A stretch of 64,000 nucleotides of DNA from assembly GCA_900635465.1 (NCBI GenBank), contig LR134135.1, forward strand, positions 2,728,001-2,792,000, written 5' to 3'. Below, piece by piece: positions 45,362 to 57,241 of this stretch (positions are counted from its first letter, which is position 1; each line of letters begins with the position of its first letter). The notes under the pieces were generated by a model that saw nothing but the letters and a program-made list of their open reading frames with translations, made no database searches and was not told the origin of the DNA. The translations under genes were made by a program, and so were the position numbers. This DNA is from Lelliottia amnigena (GTDB lineage: Bacteria; Pseudomonadota; Gammaproteobacteria; Enterobacterales; Enterobacteriaceae).

Positions 45362-46585
45362 TTATCCCCGTATATCTGCAATAAATTGGCTAAGCACGTT
45401 CTCTTTTTCGAGCGTGCGTTCGGCATATTGACGTGCCACCGTGTTCTGTTTTGGCATAGCGAGTGCCCTTTCAATGCCCGCGACCAGCGCAGGGACTGAT
45501 TCCGGTTCAACGCAAACAGCAATCTCCGGGTAGGTATCGCACAGCTGGCCGAGTTCGGTTTCCGGCTCCGCAGTGATCACCGCGTTGCCGCCGACGGCCA
45601 AAATGTTGGTTAATTTTGACGGCAGTACTGCATCCGCCGCGCCGCGCTTTTGCACGACCAAATGGCAATCGCCCATCTTCAGTAACGCAGGCAGTGCCTC
45701 GTAGGACTGAAGCGGGAAAAAATTCACGTTGTTCAGGCCGCGTTCGCTGACCATTTTCTCCAGGCGCGCTTTACCGCCACCCTGCCCGACAATCACGAAT
45801 GTCCAGGGCTGGTTACTCAGCTGTGAGGCAGCGTCGATGACGCTTTCCAGCCCCTGTTTTTCACCGATGTTGCCTGAGTAAAGAATGATTTTTTGATCGG
45901 CAGGTAAACCGAGCTGGGCGCGCAATGCCAGCGCATCGCTCTCACTTACATCGCGAAAACGGGCCACTTCTGACCAGTTAGGGAAGAAAATCATTTTTTC
46001 AGCCGGGACGCCTTTCTCCAGCGCTTTGTTCATCATTGAGCGCGAGATCGTGGAGACGTAATCGACGTTATGCAGATTGCTGCGCTCAAAGGCGCTGGCG
46101 AGTTTGGCCACGTTGCCGCTCTTGCCTTTACCCGCCATGCCCAGGCCGAGCATCGCGTCAACTTCGTAGTCCTGGATATGCAGGATCGTACGGGCACCCG
46201 AGAGTTTGCCCAGCAGGCGCATGCCTGGCGTGCAAAAAAGCGTGGGCACTACGCCGATAATACGGTCTGGCTTCCAGCGACGCTGCGCCATCAGCGGGAA
46301 GAAGCTGCTGAGCGCAAAGCTGCCCAGATGAATCAGACGCTTCAACGTCGAAGGCTGTTTAGGCACGTACAGCGGACAGCGCCAGACGGTGGCATTGCCC
46401 ACTTCACGGCGATAGCGCCAGCTGGAGTAACGTTCGCCGACTTTCCACTCCGGATAGTACGGCGGGGCCGTAATGACCCGCACCTCGTGACCCTGGCTCG
46501 CCATCCACTCGACCATTTCACCGGTGTATTTACCGATACCGGTCAGTTCAGGTGAGTAGTTGATGCCATACACCAAAATCTTCAT
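45362..46585 (-). CDS. wcaI: Colanic acid glycosyltransferase WcaI
   Basis: A GT4 family glycosyltransferase of 407 residues, thought to transfer fucose to the growing unit. It has [32 protein letters not shown] and, in the C-terminal half, [20 protein letters not shown]. The start at 46585 matches the E. coli length. Six bases separate it from gmm, whose 3' end has been altered by an ERIC element. Confidence 0.94.
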   Translation of the reverse strand: MKILVYGINYSPELTGIGKYTGEMVEWMASQGHEVRVITAPPYYPEWKVGERYSSWRYRREVGNATVWRCPLYVPKQPSTLKRLIHLGSFALSSFFPLMAQRRWKPDRIIGVVPTLFCTPGMRLLGKLSGARTILHIQDYEVDAMLGLGMAGKGKSGNVAKLASAFERSNLHNVDYVSTISRSMMNKALEKGVPAEKMIFFPNWSEVARFRDVSESDALALRAQLGLPADQKIILYSGNIGEKQGLESVIDAASQLSNQPWTFVIVGQGGGKARLEKMVSERGLNNVNFFPLQSYEALPALLKMGDCHLVVQKRGAADAVLPSKLTNILAVGGNAVITAEPETELGQLCDTYPEIAVCVEPESVPALVAGIERALAMPKQNTVARQYAERTLEKENVLSQFIADIRG

Positions 46586-46590
46586 ACACT

Positions 46591-47185
46591 TCATCCTTCA
46601 ACCTGACTCTGCGTTGGCCGCGTCTGCTCACCCCAGTCACTTGCTTCAGCAAGCTCCTGAGAATTCCCAGACTTGCCGCCTTGATTCAGGCTGAAAGATT
46701 TCGTGTTACAACCCGGTGCCTCAGCCTGACGCTCTGCAAGGAAGTACGCGCGGCTGTTGTCATGCACGTTATCGCTTGCCAGCAGAGCATCGGGCGTCAG
46801 CCAGCGGTAAGCATCATGTTGTGAATCAGGCAGATTCAGATCGGCCTGATTCACTTTCAGGCAAAAACCGAGCACCACGTAATGGGTGCTGAAATCCGTG
46901 CCGGAAAAGTTATCGTCATAGAAGTGCTGCCAGATCCCGTAAAACTGGCCTGCCGTCATCGGCAGGCCCAGCCCCAGTTCCGCCAGCGTAAGGCGCTCGA
47001 AAGCGCGCTCAAGCCGTTCATCCTTCTGTACGCGTCCACCTGGGACGAACCAGTACCCTTGCGCAGGGCGATTGGTTCGTTGACCCAACAGAAACTCCCC
47101 TCGCTCGTTTTCCACAATCAAATCGATGGATATCAGCGGGGGTAGAACGCACTACCGTGGCAAAATCTTCCTGACTTAAAAACAT
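46591..47185 (-). CDS. gmm: GDP-mannose mannosyl hydrolase Gmm (WcaH), frame broken near the N-terminus and ERIC-encoded C-terminus
   Basis: Gmm is a Nudix enzyme that hydrolyses GDP-mannose and GDP-glucose. The start [16 protein letters not shown] at 47185 lies in one frame and the rest in another. One extra G in the run at 47138-47142 separates them; removal gives [19 protein letters not shown]. The Nudix box [23 protein letters not shown] is present although, as in this subfamily, the usual REU-XEE end is altered. After [12 protein letters not shown] the protein does not stop but continues for about 37 residues encoded by an ERIC repeat. Confidence 0.87.
46598..46712 (+). repeat. ERIC (intergenic repeat unit) element, copy 1
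   Basis: The central inverted repeat is recognisable: GCTCACCCCAGTCACTTGCT then AGCAAGCTCCTGAGAATTCC. GCGTTGGCCGCG precedes it and CTTGCCGCCTTGATTCAGGC follows, all close to the ERIC consensus. The element overlaps the end of gmm. Confidence 0.8.
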
Positions 47186-47187
47186 GT

Positions 47188-48153
47188 TTACCCCCGGAAG
47201 CGGTGCTGGTTTTCCAGGAACCACTGGTAGGTGCTTGCCAGCCCCTGCTCAAGTGACACCTCGTGGTACCAGCCGAGCTGATGCAGACGCGTTACGTCCA
47301 GCAGTTTGCGCGGTGTGCCGTCCGGCTTGGTGGCATCAAACACCACGCGGCCTTTGTAGCCCACCACGTGCGCGATGGTCTGCGCCAGCTCGCGAATAGT
47401 GCAATCCACACCGGTCCCGACGTTGATGTGCGAAAGCATCGGCTCGGTATTTTCCTGCCACACTTCGCTGTCTAGCTCCATCACGTGAATGCTGGCAGCG
47501 GCCATGTCATCAACGTGCAAGAACTCGCGCATCGGCGTGCCGCTCCCCCACACCACCACGTCAGGCGCGCTTTCCGCCGTCGCTTCGTGGAAACGACGCA
47601 GCAGCGCCGGGATCACGTGCGAATTGCTCGGGTGGAAGTTATCGTGCGGACCGTACAGATTGGTCGGCATCACCGAACGGTAGTCGCGGCCATACTGGCG
47701 GTTGTAGGATTCGCACAGTTTGATACCGGCAATCTTGGCAATCGCGTAGGGCTCGTTGGTCTCTTCAAGCGTGCCCTGCAGTAGTTCGCTCTCTGCGATC
47801 GGCTGCTTCGCCAGCTTCGGATAAATGCATGAAGAGCCCAGGAACAGCAGCTTATTCACGTTGTGCATATGCGCGGCGTGAATAATGTTGCTCTCAATCA
47901 TCATGTTTTCGTAGATGAAATCCGCCGGGTAGGTATTGTTGGCGACAATGCCGCCAACCTTTGCCGCCGCCAGATACACCTGATCGATACGTTCGTTCGC
48001 AAAGAATGCCTGCACGGCTTGACCGTCAAGCAGGTTCAGCTCGTCGCGGGTACGCACCACGACGTCTACATCACCGCGCTGTTCAAGCTGACGGACGATG
48101 GCAGATCCCACCATCCCACGATGACCGGCGACAAAAATACGTTGTTTGGTCAT
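47188..48153 (-). CDS. fcl: GDP-L-fucose synthase Fcl (WcaG)
   Basis: Fcl epimerises and reduces GDP-4-keto-6-deoxymannose to GDP-L-fucose. It is an SDR of 321 residues with [28 protein letters not shown] and the catalytic [20 protein letters not shown]. It begins two bases from gmd and ends two bases before gmm. Confidence 0.96.
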   Translation of the reverse strand: MTKQRIFVAGHRGMVGSAIVRQLEQRGDVDVVVRTRDELNLLDGQAVQAFFANERIDQVYLAAAKVGGIVANNTYPADFIYENMMIESNIIHAAHMHNVNKLLFLGSSCIYPKLAKQPIAESELLQGTLEETNEPYAIAKIAGIKLCESYNRQYGRDYRSVMPTNLYGPHDNFHPSNSHVIPALLRRFHEATAESAPDVVVWGSGTPMREFLHVDDMAAASIHVMELDSEVWQENTEPMLSHINVGTGVDCTIRELAQTIAHVVGYKGRVVFDATKPDGTPRKLLDVTRLHQLGWYHEVSLEQGLASTYQWFLENQHRFRG

Positions 48154-48155
48154 TC

Positions 48156-49277
<1,122 letters not shown>

Positions 49278-49301
49278 GTTTATTTTCCTCTACTTATGAA
49301 T

Positions 49302-49850
49302 TCATTCAGTTTCAACGCGTTCGCGTATCACCACTGCGGGGTTGCCACGGCAAATCTTATTTGCCGGTAGCGATTTAAAAACGCTGCTGCGTGCACCAAT
49401 AACCGTGCCATCGCCAACAGTAATACCAGGTGCAACAAAGACATCCGTCGCCAGCCAGCATTTTTCGCCAATCACAATCGGCGTGGCGTTAATATCAAAA
49501 TGCGGACTCATAAAATCATGACTGCCGGTACACAAATAACACTTCTGAGACACCACGGAATGTGCGCCGATGGTAATTTCACCCAGGGTGTATAACACCG
49601 CGTCATCCCCTACCCAGGCATAATCACCGAGCGTTAATTTCCACGGATACGTAATTTTGACTGACGGACGAATAACCACATTTTTGCCGATTTTTGCGCC
49701 AAACATTCGCAGCAAAAAAGCGCGCCAGCGATACAAAACCTGCGGCGACCAGGCAAATAATGTTGCCTGCACAGCCCACCACAATTGCACCTTAATTCCA
49801 TTGCCGCCCCGAAATCCTTTGGGAACGGAAAAACCACTGAGATCCTGCAT
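49302..49850 (-). CDS. wcaF: Colanic acid acetyltransferase WcaF
   Basis: A hexapeptide-repeat (left-handed beta-helix) O-acetyltransferase of 182 residues that acetylates fucose in colanic acid. Repeats of the type [LIV]-G-x4 run from GAKIGKNVVIRPSVKITYPW to GDGTVIGARSSVF. The CYLCTGSHDFMSPHF loop contains the catalytic His. Confidence 0.94.
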   Translation of the reverse strand: MQDLSGFSVPKGFRGGNGIKVQLWWAVQATLFAWSPQVLYRWRAFLLRMFGAKIGKNVVIRPSVKITYPWKLTLGDYAWVGDDAVLYTLGEITIGAHSVVSQKCYLCTGSHDFMSPHFDINATPIVIGEKCWLATDVFVAPGITVGDGTVIGARSSVFKSLPANKICRGNPAVVIRERVETE

Positions 49851-49865
49851 AACCTTCCCTTATAT

Positions 49866-50612
49866 TCAGATTTTGTTATATAAGGCTTTCGTTTTGCCCG
49901 TCGTTTTCAGACGGAATAAATAGGATAATTCCGCCCAGAAGCCCGGCACGCGTAATATATTGCGCTGCACTTTTTTGGCATCCTGACATAATTCCAGATT
50001 ATTCGAGGTTGACACGCCGCCCATGGAGAATTCAGACACCAGGCCTTTAATTCGACGGAACGGATAACCTGATTTATACAGGCTGGCAGCCAGCGCATAA
50101 TCAGATGACACCTTATATTGCAAATCATAGGGCTGTTTTTTCAGCCCGGCTGTCGGGAAGAAAATTGCCTGATGGCTTGCCGGTAAACTATGATAGATAT
50201 ACCAGCCGGGTTTCGCGCTACGGCACACTTTATTGCCGTCACCAAAATCCAGTAGCGCATCACCGATAACCATGGCGTCGTCTTTCTGGCGTGCAAGTTG
50301 ACGCGCAAACAGCGCCACGTCTTCGTGGAAGATATCGCCAGAATTCAGGAAAATGGCATAGCGCCCTTGCGCCATCTCGATGCCTTTATTCATCGCATCG
50401 TAGATGCCTTTATCTTTCTCACTGATGTAGCGTAAGTTGAACTCCCCGTTAAGTTTTTCGAGAAATTCAGCCGTGCCATCGTTTGAACCGCCGTCGACCA
50501 CAATCCATTCAAACGTGAGGCTGGGATCGCGTGCCAGGTTGCGCAGCGAGCGCCAGGTTTTTACTACCCCTTCGTGATTGCGAAAGGCGACAGTAATGAC
50601 GCTTAGAAACAT
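49866..50612 (-). CDS. wcaE: Colanic acid glycosyltransferase WcaE
   Basis: A GT2 family transferase of 248 residues. It starts [19 protein letters not shown], and has the nucleotide-binding [21 protein letters not shown] and the C-terminal [11 protein letters not shown] motif. The start at 50612 gives the same length as E. coli WcaE; upstream ATGs would lie in the ERIC element. About 130 bases separate it from wcaD, and an ERIC repeat fills them. Confidence 0.94.
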   Translation of the reverse strand: MFLSVITVAFRNHEGVVKTWRSLRNLARDPSLTFEWIVVDGGSNDGTAEFLEKLNGEFNLRYISEKDKGIYDAMNKGIEMAQGRYAIFLNSGDIFHEDVALFARQLARQKDDAMVIGDALLDFGDGNKVCRSAKPGWYIYHSLPASHQAIFFPTAGLKKQPYDLQYKVSSDYALAASLYKSGYPFRRIKGLVSEFSMGGVSTSNNLELCQDAKKVQRNILRVPGFWAELSYLFRLKTTGKTKALYNKI

Positions 50613-50639
50613 AAACCACCTCATTTTATCATCCCCGTC

Positions 50640-50755
50640 ATACTTCAGGTTGCCTGTGCGTTGGCTTTCCTCGCTCACCCCTGTCACGTACTTAAGTACG
50701 CTCCAGGTGATTCACTGCGTCGCCGCCTTCATGCAACTCGAATTATTTAGGGCCT
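50640..50755 (+). repeat. ERIC (intergenic repeat unit) element, copy 2
   Basis: TGCGTTGGCTTTCCTCGCTC and CACCCCTGTCACGTACTTAA with the pairing TTAAGTACGCTCCAGGTGAT, then CGCCGCCTTCATGCAACTCG and AATTATTTAGGGC, agree with the ERIC consensus over its whole length. It is more complete than copy 1 and lies between wcaD and wcaE. The wcaD stop codon lies within its right end. Confidence 0.88.
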
Positions 50756-51973
50756 ACGGTCGTAATATTGAGCGCTTTACGCAAAATAAACGGACACACA
50801 ATTAAGAACGCATATTCCGGGCTAAATATTGACCCGGTAAAAAAACAGTGACACCGGCGTAAAAAGATAAAGCTGCACACGAAAGTTTTGATTATCGCCA
50901 AAGGCATTGATCATCATTTTGAAAACTTTAAACATGTACCACAGCGTTAACAGCACTGCGAACCATGAGAAATAAATAATCAGCAGATACAGACCATTGT
51001 CTATGGTTTTACCGACGTCCGCACCGTTAAAGATTCCGAATGATGCAACATATTCATAAAGTGAGCCAAATCTGACTACGCCATCGATATGGGTTAAAGA
51101 ATACCCAACCATCACCAGCGGCCCAATAATTCGATAATATGATGACGAACCTTCCGTGCCTAAATCACCCAGACGCGTGGCGATGTAGGGAAATGCAAAA
51201 ACAATACCCACTAAAAATACGGTTAACGAAATTATTGCTAACGGTAGTTTTTTCTTGATCGCGTCTTTGTTCAGATACTGAAATGCCCATTCAAGCAGGT
51301 AAAACAGGATAAACGTCATTACCCCAGAGAATGAGCCTGACAGAACAATCCCAGCAAGAATCATAGCATCGGTCTTGGGGGTTTTGATACCAAACTGTTT
51401 GATGCTCAGCCAAATTGAGATTAATGCCAGAGCAAAAAATGCCGGTTCAAAATAAAGCGCCGTGGTTCGCTTGCCACCAAATTTAATGAAATTCAGAACA
51501 TAGCTATTACTGTAAATCAGATATTTCGAAATTATTTCCATCAGGCTACTGCCGCCGGTCAAAATAATTTGCGCCATTTCTAATGCAGCAAGCACAACAA
51601 TGAACGTCACGGCAATATAAAAGAACCTAAGGATTTTCCTATAATTGTGCGGAGAAATTGTTTTAAAGCGAATACTCCACACCATGCCGATAATAATCAC
51701 GATATAGACAAACAGCATGGTAGAGGTAACGTATTTGCTCGCGTCCAGCGACTGACCGAAGAGGTAGTTAAAGGCCGTTAAGCCAAAACCTAATCCCAGT
51801 GCAATCATCAGCTTCTTAAGGCTGATTTTCTCAACGTACAGCAACAGCAAAACGGGCAAGAAGGTGACGATGGTTATCGGGAAGCTTTCGCCGAGCTGGG
51901 CAATTTTTACGTTGACCAGCAGGTAGATAAGCGGAAGCAGCAGATAACTACAGATTCTGATAGAACGAGACAT
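50743..51973 (-). CDS. wcaD: Colanic acid polymerase WcaD, frame broken close to the C-terminus
   Basis: WcaD is the Wzy-type polymerase of colanic acid, with about eleven membrane helices. MSRSIRICSYLLLPLIYLLV at 51973 follows GGAGG and overlaps the end of wcaC by 26 bases. The frame stops early at 50822 because of seven A at 50839-50845 (seven T in the gene); with six, it reads LFFTGSIFSPEYAFLIVCPF and ILRKALNI, as in E. coli. The stop is then the TAA at 50743-50745, supplied by the end of the ERIC repeat, with a short changed tail (TTVGPK). About 409 residues. Confidence 0.9.
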
Positions 51974-53165
51974 ACTCCTCCAGCATCTGTTGGCCGCTGT
52001 ACGCTTTACGGCTGCGGTTGCGGAACGATTCCAGGTCAGTGCCAAAAACCGCCTGCGCGATGTCAGCCTTGGATTGTTGCACCAGCGGTAAAACCGCCTC
52101 TTCGCTGAAGGTTTTTCCGCCCGACTTTTCCAGCACTTCGCGTGCGGCATCGCTGTGGGTCGCAATGACCGGTACGCCAATGGACAGCGCTTCGCACAAA
52201 ATCAGCGGATAGTTATCCACGCGCGAACTGAATACCAGGGCATCCATTCCGTTCAGGGCGCTCATCAGCTTGCGCTTATCCGTTTCGAATCCGTGATTTG
52301 TGACGTTAGCGCCTTCAAACGGTGAGAATTTACCGAAGGTATGCAGCTCAATTTTGTCGCCGAGCGCCATCATGTCGCGCACCAGCTGCTGATTGGTTTT
52401 CCCGTCGTAGCGCAGATCGTGGGCCACCACGGCGATTTTCGGTTTACCGGGGGTCACCGCCACCGGCGTGAGCTCCGCCAGAATTTCTTCGGTCGCCACA
52501 TCAATACCGTTGTTAATGATCTGGCAACGGCCCGGGCCGTACAGACTATTAAACGCATCGGCGACGTGCTGGCTTGGCGAGATAAACGTACACCCCAGCG
52601 CCAGCATGTCACGGAACAGCTGACGTTTGCCGGCCACCAGCTTGTGCGCGCGATCCACTTTCACCGGGGGATAATTAGAAAGCGTCGGACATTTCTGGCA
52701 GTCTGTTTTCCAGCCTTCACAGCCGTCGGTAAATGCGCAGCGCCCGGTGACGCTCCAGTGATCGTGTAAGGTCCACACGAATGTAGTGTCCGGTTTGTGC
52801 GCCTGCACGTTCTCGCAAAATGCCACCACCTCTTCCAGATTGAGCCAGTAGCTGTGCAAAACGTGGAAATGCAGTACCACCGGCCCGGAAGTGCGGGTCA
52901 CGGTACGATAAAGACTGTTGAGATTGCCAAACAGATCGCGGTTAAACAGACGGAACAGCGCGATGTTAGCAATGGACGTCAGGCGCGGCGTCTGCTTTAA
53001 GACCTGCGGATAATCATCATGACTAACGCTTTTTTTACCGCCTTTGCCATAGCCGTAGACAAAACGTGACTGCAGACCTTTCTGCAGCGCGCGTTGATGC
53101 AGATCCAGCGCGACGCCAGCCGCCCCGCCTTCTGCCAGGCGAACGTTAAATTGCAGAATATTCAT
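51948..53165 (-). CDS. wcaC: Colanic acid glycosyltransferase WcaC
   Basis: A GT4 family enzyme of 405 residues, same length as E. coli. It has MNILQFNVRLAEGGAAGVAL, HLHDHWSVTGRCAF-like WTLHDHWSVTGRCAFTDGC and the E-x7-E region of family 4 (YPLILCEALSIGVPVIATHS). Overlaps wcaB by four bases and wcaD by 26. Confidence 0.94.
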   Translation of the reverse strand: MNILQFNVRLAEGGAAGVALDLHQRALQKGLQSRFVYGYGKGGKKSVSHDDYPQVLKQTPRLTSIANIALFRLFNRDLFGNLNSLYRTVTRTSGPVVLHFHVLHSYWLNLEEVVAFCENVQAHKPDTTFVWTLHDHWSVTGRCAFTDGCEGWKTDCQKCPTLSNYPPVKVDRAHKLVAGKRQLFRDMLALGCTFISPSQHVADAFNSLYGPGRCQIINNGIDVATEEILAELTPVAVTPGKPKIAVVAHDLRYDGKTNQQLVRDMMALGDKIELHTFGKFSPFEGANVTNHGFETDKRKLMSALNGMDALVFSSRVDNYPLILCEALSIGVPVIATHSDAAREVLEKSGGKTFSEEAVLPLVQQSKADIAQAVFGTDLESFRNRSRKAYSGQQMLEEYVSFYQNL

Positions 53166-53653
53166 TTGATGACCTTCACACGGGCTTTTTCACCGGTGAC
53201 AAGCGCGTTATCAGGAATGCTGTCCAGCACCACGCTGCCCGCGCCGATAGTGACGTTATTACCCACGGTAATTTCACCGATCATGACGACGTTTGCGCCC
53301 AGTTCGACATTGTTGCCAATCACCGGGCACGCCAGACTCGCCGGACCACGGTTGCCGATGGTCACGCCGTGACGAATCGTGAAATCATCACCCGCGACGA
53401 CAAATTTATTGATCACCACGGCATAACCATGATGAATGGTAAAGCGTCGCCCGATAGTGGCTGCGGCCTGAATTTCGTAACCAAACAGGCACTCGGTGAT
53501 AATGCGATACAGCACCAGAATCGGTGCCGCCCACAGATTATTGAGGACATTTTTTTTGCGCCAGACGGAGCAAAAATGCGCAATGCGGTACGCCAGAACC
53601 ATGCAGCACGGGCGCAGGCTCCAGCTGTTGGCGCGGAAATCTTCCAGAATCAT
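53162..53653 (-). CDS. wcaB: Colanic acid acetyltransferase WcaB
   Basis: A serine acetyltransferase-like hexapeptide protein of 163 residues. Its HHGYAVVINKFVVAGDDFTI and RHGVTIGNRG motifs are typical of this group. It probably acetylates a sugar of the colanic unit, possibly the second acetyl group. One base overlaps with wcaA. Confidence 0.93.
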   Translation of the reverse strand: MILEDFRANSWSLRPCCMVLAYRIAHFCSVWRKKNVLNNLWAAPILVLYRIITECLFGYEIQAAATIGRRFTIHHGYAVVINKFVVAGDDFTIRHGVTIGNRGPASLACPVIGNNVELGANVVMIGEITVGNNVTIGAGSVVLDSIPDNALVTGEKARVKVIK

Positions 53654-54495
53654 TATTTCCCCCGCAGCCCATCAGCCAGACGCTTGGTATTGCGAACGGA
53701 AAAGAGCGTCAGCAGCGTGCGCCAGTTCATGCGCTTGTTGCGGATCTGATACAGCGTAAAAAGCTGATATTTACGGCTGGCACGATCAAACTTGTCTTTG
53801 TGCTTGCGGTAAAAATGGAAGTAGCCAGAGAATTTCTTTGGCGACGAGGTGATTTGCATCTCGCCGTGATTGATATGCAGAATTTGCGTGGCGTCGTCCA
53901 CTTTCCACGGTTCGCCATATTCCACCACCATGCGCAGGAAAATGTCGTAATCCTGCGCGGCTTTCAGTTCGGTATCAAACAGACACTCTTTAAAACGCCA
54001 CGCCCAGGTAAAGACCTGGTTGCCAATAATGTTGCGCTTGTAGAACAGGCGGCGTGAGTACGGTGACTTCGGATACAACGGCAGGCTCGCCGGTTGGGAG
54101 TAGACTTCACCCTCGCAGATATAGTCATTGGCGTACAAAAATGCATGCGTCACCAGCTGATGCTTATGCGCCAGGAAAATGGACAAGCGGTTTGGCGTCC
54201 ATTCATCATCATCATCAATACCCGTGATGAACTCACCAGTAGATTGCAGAATCGCCTGGTTTCGCACCGCGCACGCACCGGAATTCACGTCATTGTGAAC
54301 ATATTTGACCCGCGTATCGCCCAGCTCTTCAACGAACTTCTGCAGCTGCTCATAAGACGAAGAGCAGTCATCGACGATGATCATTTCCCAGTTGTCGTAG
54401 TCCTGACGTAATACCGATTTAATCGCGCGGATCGCCAACTGCTGACGATTCCAGGTCGGCATATAAATGGAGATCAAAGGGCGTTGTGTTGTCAT
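53653..54495 (-). CDS. wcaA: Colanic acid glycosyltransferase WcaA
   Basis: A GT2 family transferase of 280 residues. It has SIYMPTWNRQQLAIRAI, VDDCSSSYEQL, the DxD-type GIDDDDEWTPNRL and AAQDYDIFLRMV. It is the first glycosyltransferase of the operon after wzc, separated from it by a 133-base gap with strong hairpins. Confidence 0.94.
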   Translation of the reverse strand: MTTQRPLISIYMPTWNRQQLAIRAIKSVLRQDYDNWEMIIVDDCSSSYEQLQKFVEELGDTRVKYVHNDVNSGACAVRNQAILQSTGEFITGIDDDDEWTPNRLSIFLAHKHQLVTHAFLYANDYICEGEVYSQPASLPLYPKSPYSRRLFYKRNIIGNQVFTWAWRFKECLFDTELKAAQDYDIFLRMVVEYGEPWKVDDATQILHINHGEMQITSSPKKFSGYFHFYRKHKDKFDRASRKYQLFTLYQIRNKRMNWRTLLTLFSVRNTKRLADGLRGK

Positions 54496-54582
54496 TTTCT
54501 TCCCCGAATGGCTGTTTTTATTACTTGCCCTGCATCCCTACCCTCTCCACAAGGGGCGAGGGCGGAAAAGACGTATCGCGCT

Positions 54583-54612
54583 GTCACCCTCTTCTTATGA
54601 GCAGAGGGTGAC
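54583..54612 (-). other. Hairpin between wzc and wcaA
   Basis: GTCACCCTCT / AGAGGGTGAC has a 10-bp perfect stem and no T run; it follows another GC-rich inverted region at 54536-54563. By analogy with the group 1 capsule operons, which have a stem-loop after wzc, it may attenuate transcription of the downstream sugar genes unless RfaH is bound. Confidence 0.6.
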
Positions 54613-54628
54613 GGTGAGAGGCAGGCGG

Positions 54629-56791
54629 TTATTTACTGTCGGACTTGTACTCGTACTCGTAATACCCGTAATCCTGGTATCCCGTCGCACGGCGGAAGAT
54701 GGAGTTCAGAATCACCCCTTTCACCTCGATGCCGTTCTGCTCGAAGCGATTCAGGCTGGTTTCCACTTCCTTCAGCGTGTTGACCGCATAACGGGCCACC
54801 ATCAGCGTGGTGCCAGCATGGCGACCCACCACGGCGGCATCGGTCACGGCCAGAATCGGCGGGGTATCAATCAGGACGAAATCGTAATGTTTGCTCGCCC
54901 ACGCAATCAGTTGAGTGAAACGCTCGCTCATCAGCAGTTCGGAAGGATTGGGTGGCACCTGACCGCGCGGTACAAGGTCAAAGTTAGTAATCGACGTCGG
55001 CTTGGCGCACTGCTCAATCTCGCCTTTGCCGAGCAGAATCTCAGACAGGCCGTTGACGTTGTTGGTCCCCCAACAGTTCGTGGGTATAGCCCTTACGCAT
55101 ATCGCAGTCGATCAGCAGCACGCGTTTATTGGTTTGACTCACCACCGCCGCCAGGTTGGCGCAGACGAAGGTTTTACCAATCGATGGACTGACACCTGTC
55201 ATCATCAGGACGTTATTTTTGGCCTGCATCATGGCGAAGTGCAGGCTGGTTCGCAGGCTACGCACCGCTTCAATCGCCAGGTCCGTTGGATTCCCCACGG
55301 CCAGGAGTTGACTCTGTTTGTAGCGTTTAACCCCTTTAACGGTTTTGACGCTATCACGCGATTTCTGCCATTCCGACAGCGGGATGCTGGCGTAGACGCT
55401 GATCCCATTCTCTTCGAGCACCTGCGGGCTTTCGATTCCGCGGTTGAACAGGGAACGCAGCAGCACGCCCATAATCGACAGCATCAGGCCGAGAATAATG
55501 CTGCCCAGAACGATCAGCGCTTTTTTCGGTTTGAGCACGCCCGGTTGGGTGATCGCCGGGTCAACGATACGGACATCGCCAACGGTACTGGCTTCGGTGA
55601 TCTTCAGCTCCTGCTGTTTGTTCAACAGCTGCATGTACACCTGCTGGCCGGATTCCACATCGCGGGTCAGACGCACAATTTCCTGCTGGGTTTTTGGCAT
55701 CGCCGTTACGCGGTTATTGAGTTTTGATTTCTCATCTTCCAGCGCCTGACGTTTTTCCAGCAGCGTGCGATACGCCGGGTGACGTTTGGTGTAGAGCTTC
55801 GAAATTTCCGCTTCTTTGAACGTCAGCTCATTCAGCTGCGCGTCGATGTTCACCATCGAGTCGAGGACGGATTTCGCCTCCAGCGGCAGATCGACCGAAT
55901 CTTTATCCTGACGATAGGCGTTCAGCTTGTTTTCAGCTTCATCAAGATGCGCGCGCACTTCCGGGAGCTGTTTTGCCAGGAAGGCAAGGCTTTTTGCCGC
56001 CTCTGCTGACTTACGCTCGACGTTTTGCTCAAGATAATTACGGGTAATGCTGTTCAGAATGTCGCGGATCTTATCTTTATCTTCACCGGTAAAGGTCATG
56101 CTCAGGACACCCGTGTCCTTACCATTTTCCGTGACGGTGAGATTGCCCTGCAGATTGTTGATCATCCCCAGCATCGAGAATTTGGAGACGGTGAATTTGC
56201 CGCCCTCAGCCGCCTTGATGTCGCTCACCATCATGGTCACGCCGTTTTTGGTCAGCATCTGTCCCACTTCGCCACGCGCGCTGAACCCGGCGTCGCTGGT
56301 GAGCTGGTATTGTTTTGGCCCAAGAACTTCAAGCGTGAAGACCTGATCGCCCGCCCTTTTGGCAGTTCAAAGGTGGTCACTTTGACCATGTCATTTTGAC
56401 GGCCCATCAGCCTGTCCCAGCCGGCACCAAATATCGGGAAAGTATCTTTGGTGACACCGATGTCGAGATCGAGATCGTCAACGGTTTTGCCGAGCACCAG
56501 ACGCGACTGGATAAGCTGAATTTCAGCGTCCGACGCCGGTGGTTTATTCGCCAGCGCCGAGCCGATATCCTGAACCAGCGAGTTGCCCGAGTTCTGCTCA
56601 ATTTGTACCAGCGCATCGGCGCTATAGATTGGCGTCGCAAACAGGGTGTAAATCACCGCGGCTAACGCAAATACTGCGGTAATGCCCAGCACCCACCATT
56701 TCGCCTCAACGACCGTCCCAACCAGACGACCAATATCTATTTCATCACTGCCCGAAATCGGGGCGGCAGAAGGTTTTGTTTTTTCTGTCAT
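54629..56791 (-). CDS. wzc: Tyrosine-protein kinase Wzc, two frameshifts
   Basis: Wzc is the inner-membrane co-polymerase and BY-kinase that controls colanic acid polymerisation and export. The start MTEKTKPSAAPISGSDEIDI at 56791 leads to the first membrane helix and the Wzz domain. A missing base near 56350-56352 breaks the frame after ELPKGR. An extra base in the C run at 55077-55081 breaks it after YTHELLG. The kinase motifs are present: Walker A GVSPSIGKTFVCANLA, A' VLLIDCDMRKG and B FVLIDTPPILAVTD. The tyrosine-rich tail YQDYGYYEYEYKSDSK is intact. Restored length is about 720 residues, as in E. coli. Confidence 0.9.
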
Positions 56792-56793
56792 TG

Positions 56794-57236
56794 TTATCCC
56801 TGCTGAGCTTTCAGTGCCTGCGCCCACTGTTGGGCAGACTGGTCAAGTAAGGTATAAACCGCCTCAAAGGCCTCACGGCTTTTACGATACGGATCGGGAA
56901 TTTCGCGTTCACCGTCCCAGTGACCAAACAGCATCACTTTGCCGCGCATCTCCGGAGCGAGTTCACACAGCGCATGGATATGGCGTTTTTCCATTGCCAG
57001 GATCAGGTCGTAATCCCGGCACATCCGGCCCGAACCTGACGAGCAACGTGCCCGTCGAGGGAGAGGTCATGTTCCTGCGCCACGTTTGTTGCGCGCTCAT
57101 CAGCCCCTTTACCGACGAGCGCCCCCAGCCCTGCTGATTCCACGATCAGATTGGGCTGGTAATTTTTCAGCAGCCGTTCAGCCGTGGGGGAACGGCAAAT
57201 GTTCCCCACGCACACCACCAGAATTTTGTTAAACAT
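56794..57236 (-). CDS. wzb: Low molecular weight protein-tyrosine phosphatase Wzb, frame broken in the middle
   Basis: Wzb removes phosphate from the Wzc tyrosine tail. MFNKILVVCVGNICRSPTAE at the N-terminus contains the C-x5-R catalytic loop, and IPDPYRKS near the end has the catalytic Asp. One base is missing about 57025-57030, between HVARQVR and CRDYDLILAMEKRHI. Restored length is 147 residues, as in E. coli. It ends two bases from wzc and starts five bases after wza. Confidence 0.9.
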
Positions 57237-57241
57237 CGCGA

